The notes under the pieces: model-generated
Databases searched by the model: none
What the model was told of the DNA's origin: nothing
What the model saw: the letters and a program-made list of their open reading frames with translations, nothing else
Shown here: positions 60,456 through 64,000 of the stretch, in pieces
Position numbering within the stretch: the first letter of the stretch is position 1
Layout: every line of letters starts with the position of its first letter
DNA from: JAGRMG01 sp047975215
GTDB taxonomy: Bacteria; Pseudomonadota; Alphaproteobacteria; Rhodobacterales; Rhodobacteraceae
Assembly (NCBI GenBank): GCA_047975215.1
Contig: JBKEDD010000051.1
Span: 1-64,000 of the forward strand
Direction of reading: 5' to 3'
Length of the DNA: 64,000 nt
Program-made: the position numbers and the translations under genes

Positions 60456-62785
60456 TCACCCCTCCAGAAGATCGAACGTCGGGCCGCCCATGCTGCGCAT
60501 GAAAATATGGTCCAGCTCCGCGCCGTCGGCGAGGATCCAGAAGTTGCCCGTTGTTCCCCCCTCCAGACCGATCCGGACATCCATCACATCGTCATCGCCC
60601 AGCGCAGCGCCGGACGCGTCTTGAAAATGTCCGACGGTGGCAACGAATTCGGACCTGCTGGATGGCCGCCGCGCAAACACCAGAACGTCGCCCTCGGTAT
60701 CGCTGTAGTCGAGAACGATGTCGAAGACACGGGTTCCGCCAAAGAACCTGTCGGCGCCATCACCGCCCATCAGCGTATCCTCTGCCAGGTCTCTTCCGAA
60801 TCCTCTGCCGCCTTTGAGGAAATCGTTGCCGTCGCCGCCCGAAATGAAATCGCTGCCATCTCCACCGCCAATGGCGTTGTCGCCATCGTCGCCATAGAGA
60901 AAATCGTCGTGGGACGAACCGGCGATTGCTTCGAATCCGGAAATGACGTCGCCCTCGGCGTGCCCGCCCGAAGCGGTGCCGGCGCCAAGATCGACCGTGA
61001 CCGCGGAACCGGACCGGCTGTAGGCGAGGAAATCCAGGGTTCCGTCACCGCCCGACAGCGTGTCGGCGCCGGCCCCGCCCTCGATGCGGTTGTCGGCCGC
61101 GTCGCCGGAAATACGGTCGGCGAAACCCGATCCGATGACGTTTTCGATGTGCAGAATTGTGTCGCCCTCGGCATCGCCGCCAAGGCCGGTGCCGGCGGCC
61201 AGATCGACCGTCACCGCGGCCGGCGAGGCGTAGTATTCGAGCCAATCGACCCCGTCGCCGCCGTCTATCAGGTCGGTGCCGGCGTCGCCCCAAATCCGGT
61301 CGTAGCCATCGCCGCCGAACAGTGAATCGTCACCGGCACGGCCCACCAACCTGTCGTCGCCGCCCCGACCGTGCAAACGGTTGGCAGCGTCGTTGCCCCG
61401 GAGCGTTTCACCGTTTTCATGGCCGTTGACGTGTTCGACGCCGCTCACGCTCACCTGTCTGAAACTGCCCACCTCGCCCGTGGCAAGGTCGAATTCCTGG
61501 TGTCCCCAACGGCCCGTGAATTCGATCAGGTTCTGACCGTCGCCACCGATCACTTCAAAACGAGGGACACCAATTCTGGATACAAAGAACGTGTCGTCCC
61601 CCGCACCGCCATCCAGAATGTCGTACCCTTGCCCATTCCAAAGCGTGTCGTTGCCGTCGAGCCCGAGAAGCGTGTCGTCATAACCCCGAATCCGGTGAAC
61701 CCGTCGGGGCGGAGCATGTCGTCGCCTTCGGTTCCAACCACTCTGCCGAGCGTCAGCAGATCGACCGTCGCGCCGCCCGGCTTGCGTATGAATATCCGCT
61801 CCAGCCCCCCACCGTCGGCGACGATCCAGGCATCGCCCCGTTCCCGCCCTGTCAATTCGATCATGACATCCATGATGTCGGGATCGCCCAGCGTGGCGCC
61901 TGCGGCATCCGTGTGGTGCGCGCGGGTTATCACCAGTTCCGATCGAAAGAGGTCTGCGTCAAGTACCAGAACGTCGCCCTCGGCATCGCTGAAGTCGAGG
62001 ATCGTGTCGGTTCCCTGAACAGGGCTGCGGTCGTCGCGAAAGTTGCTGCTGAAGTAGAACCTGTCGGCCCCGGCGCCGCCGGTCAGGGTATCGTCGCCGC
62101 CGCCGCCATTGATGAAATCGTCGCCCGCACCGCCCGCGATGGTATCCTCGCCCAGCGCGCCGCCAAGCAGGTTGTTGCCGGCATCGCCGGTCAGAACGTC
62201 GCCGAATGCGCTGCCGCCCAGTCCCTCGAAGCCGGAAAAAACGTCGCCCTCGGCATGGCCCCCGGCCGCCGTGCCCGCACCCAGATCGGCGTGCAGCGCG
62301 GCATCCGAGCCGCGAAAGCTCAGCAGGTCGATGCCGTCGCCGCCTTCCATCGTGTCGGCCCCGGCGCCGCCCTCGATCCGGTTGTCGCCGGCATCGCCGC
62401 GCAGCAGATCGTCAAACGCGGTTCCGATGACACCCTCGACATTGGCGAAACTGTCGCCCGTCGCATCGGTGCCGGCGGCCGTTCCGGCGGCCATGTCGAG
62501 CGTCACGGCCCCCGCTGCGGCGCTGTAATCCAGCAGATCGAAGCCGCTGCCGCCATCCATCGCGTCGGCGCCGGTGCCGCCCTGCAACATGTCGTCGCCA
62601 TCCCCGCCCAGCAGCGTGTCGTCGCCCTCGCCGCCGATCAGGGTGTCGTTCCCATGTTCGCCCAGCAGGCTGTCGTTGCCCTCGCCGCCCTCCAGCCGGT
62701 CGCTGTAGAGCCACCCGTTGATGATGTCGTCCTCGGGCGTGCCGATCAGCGTGTCCCTTCTCCAGGTGCCCTCGATCGTCGCCAT
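60456..62785 (-). pseudogene. RTX calcium-binding repeat protein, frameshifted
   Basis: Two open frames, 61550-62785 and 60456-61553, together encode a protein of about 776 residues rich in glycine-aspartate nonapeptide (RTX) repeats (GGEGNDSLLGEHGNDTL, GGDGDDMLQGGTGADAM). In the first frame the repeats stop abruptly at 61684-61687, a run of four C (four G on the coding strand). A shift of one base there restores GYDDTLLGLDGNDTL and joins the second frame smoothly. Adding one base to the run fixes the gene. RTX proteins are secreted by type I systems; no secretion genes are nearby. The C-terminal end lacks obvious enzyme domains. Confidence 0.8.
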
Positions 62786-62863
62786 GTCGCCCTCTCCTCG
62801 TGCCGGGTCCAGAGCACTCGTCTGAGCGCCCTGACGGGAGAGTATCGGTGTGAGAGTGGGCTA

Positions 62864-64000
62864 TCAATAGCCCAGCGCGCAGCCGTCCTTGCGCGCATCG
62901 CTGGCGCCTTCGAGCACGCCGTCGTCGCGGATGCGGATCGCCTGCGCCCCGCCCAACGGTTTTTCGACGATGCCTACATCATGGCCCAGATCGGACAGCG
63001 CCCGGCGCGTCGCATCGTCATAGCCGCGTTCGGTGTTCAGCCTGCCCTCATCGGCGAAGCAGCGGGGCGCATCCATTGCGGCCTGAAGGCCCATCCCGAA
63101 ATCGCGCAGGTTCGAGATAAACCGCGCATGTCCCGTTGGCTGGTAGGCGCCGCCCATCACGCCGAACGGCATCGTCACCCGGTCGTTCTCGGCCAGCATG
63201 GCCGGGATGATCGTGTGCATCGGCCGTTTGCCGCCGCCCATTTCGTTGGGGTGGCCTTGCCGGAGCGTGAACCCGGCACCGCGGTTTTGCATCAGGATGC
63301 CGTATTTCCGCGATGCGATGCCAGACCCGAAGGGGTGATAGATCGAATAGATCAGCGACACCGCCATCCGGTCGCGGTCAACCACGCACAGATAGACGGT
63401 GTCGCGATGCACGGCCTCTGTCAGCGGCGCCGCCGCCGGCATGGCCCGGCGCGGGTCGATCAGGGCCGCCAGTTTCGCCGCGGTTTCCGGGGCAAGCATG
63501 TGATCCAGCCGGGCGGTATGGTCGGGGTCGGCAAGAAAGCGGTTGCGCGCGTCATAGGCAAGCTTGCTCGCCTCGGCCTCGATATGGGCGCGGGTGGCAC
63601 CGAACGGCGCCATTGCGGCGATGTCGAAATGCGACAGGATATTCAGAAGCAGGATCGCGGTGGCACCCTGGCCGTTGGGCGGGTGTTCGATCAGATCGAC
63701 ACCCTTGTAGGATCCGCTTGTGGGCCGTGATTCGATACAGGCCGTCGCGGCGAAATCGTCGAGCGTGTGCCCCCCGCCCAGAGCGGCCAATGTGGCGACC
63801 ATGTCCTCGGCGATCTCTCCGGTATAGAACGCATCGCGCCCCTCGCGGGCGATGCGGCGCAGTACCTCGGCCTGTCCGGGCGCGCGGAAGATCTGGCCGG
63901 TCTTCGGCGTGCGGCCTGCTAACAGATAGGATTGCCGGGCGCCGCCCTGCAGGGTTGCGGCGCAACTTGCCCAGTCGAATGCGACCCGGGGCGCCACGGG
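62864..64000 (-). CDS. ggt: Gamma-glutamyltransferase family protein, partial (N-terminal part outside window)
   Basis: The open frame runs off the right edge; the visible part is the C-terminal ~378 residues. Family features: GQGATAILLLNIL, the self-processing threonine in HRDTVYLCVVDRD, and GGAYQPTGHARFISNLRDFGMG. Gamma-glutamyltransferases are periplasmic and self-cleaved at that threonine; many Rhodobacteraceae members act on other gamma-glutamyl or acyl amides. The signal peptide cannot be seen. Confidence 0.87.
   Translation of the reverse strand, partial: PVAPRVAFDWASCAATLQGGARQSYLLAGRTPKTGQIFRAPGQAEVLRRIAREGRDAFYTGEIAEDMVATLAALGGGHTLDDFAATACIESRPTSGSYKGVDLIEHPPNGQGATAILLLNILSHFDIAAMAPFGATRAHIEAEASKLAYDARNRFLADPDHTARLDHMLAPETAAKLAALIDPRRAMPAAAPLTEAVHRDTVYLCVVDRDRMAVSLIYSIYHPFGSGIASRKYGILMQNRGAGFTLRQGHPNEMGGGKRPMHTIIPAMLAENDRVTMPFGVMGGAYQPTGHARFISNLRDFGMGLQAAMDAPRCFADEGRLNTERGYDDATRRALSDLGHDVGIVEKPLGGAQAIRIRDDGVLEGASDARKDGCALGY

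Noticed and set aside
61913..63730. 605-codon plus-strand open frame opposite the RTX and ggt genes
   Set aside because: Antisense to recognisable RTX repeats and gamma-glutamyltransferase; no family features of its own.
1..64000. CRISPR arrays, rRNA genes, insertion sequences and replication origin
   Set aside because: No regular direct repeats with spacers, no rRNA-like sequence, no transposase, and no DnaA-box cluster were seen.

Overview
The window is high-GC chromosomal DNA of an alphaproteobacterium, most likely a Rhodobacteraceae / Roseobacter-type organism. The basis is gene order and family content: hemD next to a COG4223 (Mic60-like) gene and hemY, tsaD-gpsA-EVE, petABC, the petP-petR regulator pair, ispA-dxs, a DUF2853 protein, GC-rich intergenic hairpin repeats of a kind common in this group, and frequent GTG/TTG starts. 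No plasmid or phage replication functions are visible. Function calls come from reading the sequence and from knowledge of the families; no database search was run.

Layout. 1-8.1 kb: end of ahcY, a DUF2853 protein, an EVE-domain protein, gpsA, tsaD, then hemD, a Mic60-like membrane protein and hemY. 8.18-10.7 kb: a small inserted island. It begins inside the anticodon loop of a broken tRNA-Thr and ends inside a broken amidohydrolase gene. It carries a three-gene module (a TIGR04255-family protein and two unrecognised proteins), an intact tRNA-Thr(CGT) in the opposite orientation, and an HNH gene with an in-frame stop. 10.8-13.9 kb: a feruloyl-CoA synthetase-like ligase, a MarR regulator and a crotonase, with a palindromic operator candidate upstream. 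14.1-16.6 kb: a DUF819 membrane protein and a sphingosine-phosphate-lyase-like PLP enzyme. 16.6-22.9 kb: a complete moxR / DUF58 / DUF4381 / BatA / BatB / BatD operon.

23.1-35.2 kb: a long catabolic unit resembling 2-aminobenzoate (anthranilate) CoA-dependent degradation. It has a flavin monooxygenase fused to an Old-Yellow-Enzyme reductase, SDR, MarR, crotonase, acyl-CoA dehydrogenase and aryl-CoA ligase, followed by a five-gene branched-chain-type ABC importer. Palindromes precede both the first enzyme gene and the transporter. 35.4-40.2 kb: an accessory glycan or small-molecule modification cluster (GT2, a double methyltransferase fusion, a CmcI-like protein, a sulfotransferase-TPR protein), lying off the 3' end of a tRNA-Lys. 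40.7-45.8 kb: dapF, mtaB and the cytochrome bc1 operon petABC, with facing terminators between them. 46.3-49.7 kb: thiBPQ thiamine importer under a TPP riboswitch. 49.8-55.2 kb: aroC, two small-molecule transporters, ilvE, petP-petR. 55.2-59.2 kb: a histone-deacetylase-like hydrolase, xseB, ispA and dxs (isoprenoid precursors). 59.2-64 kb: a lytic-transglycosylase lipoprotein, hspQ, an RTX repeat gene broken by a single frameshift, and a partial gamma-glutamyltransferase.

The most unusual stretch is the 8.2-10.7 kb island. Its three-gene module is the best candidate here for an undescribed system.
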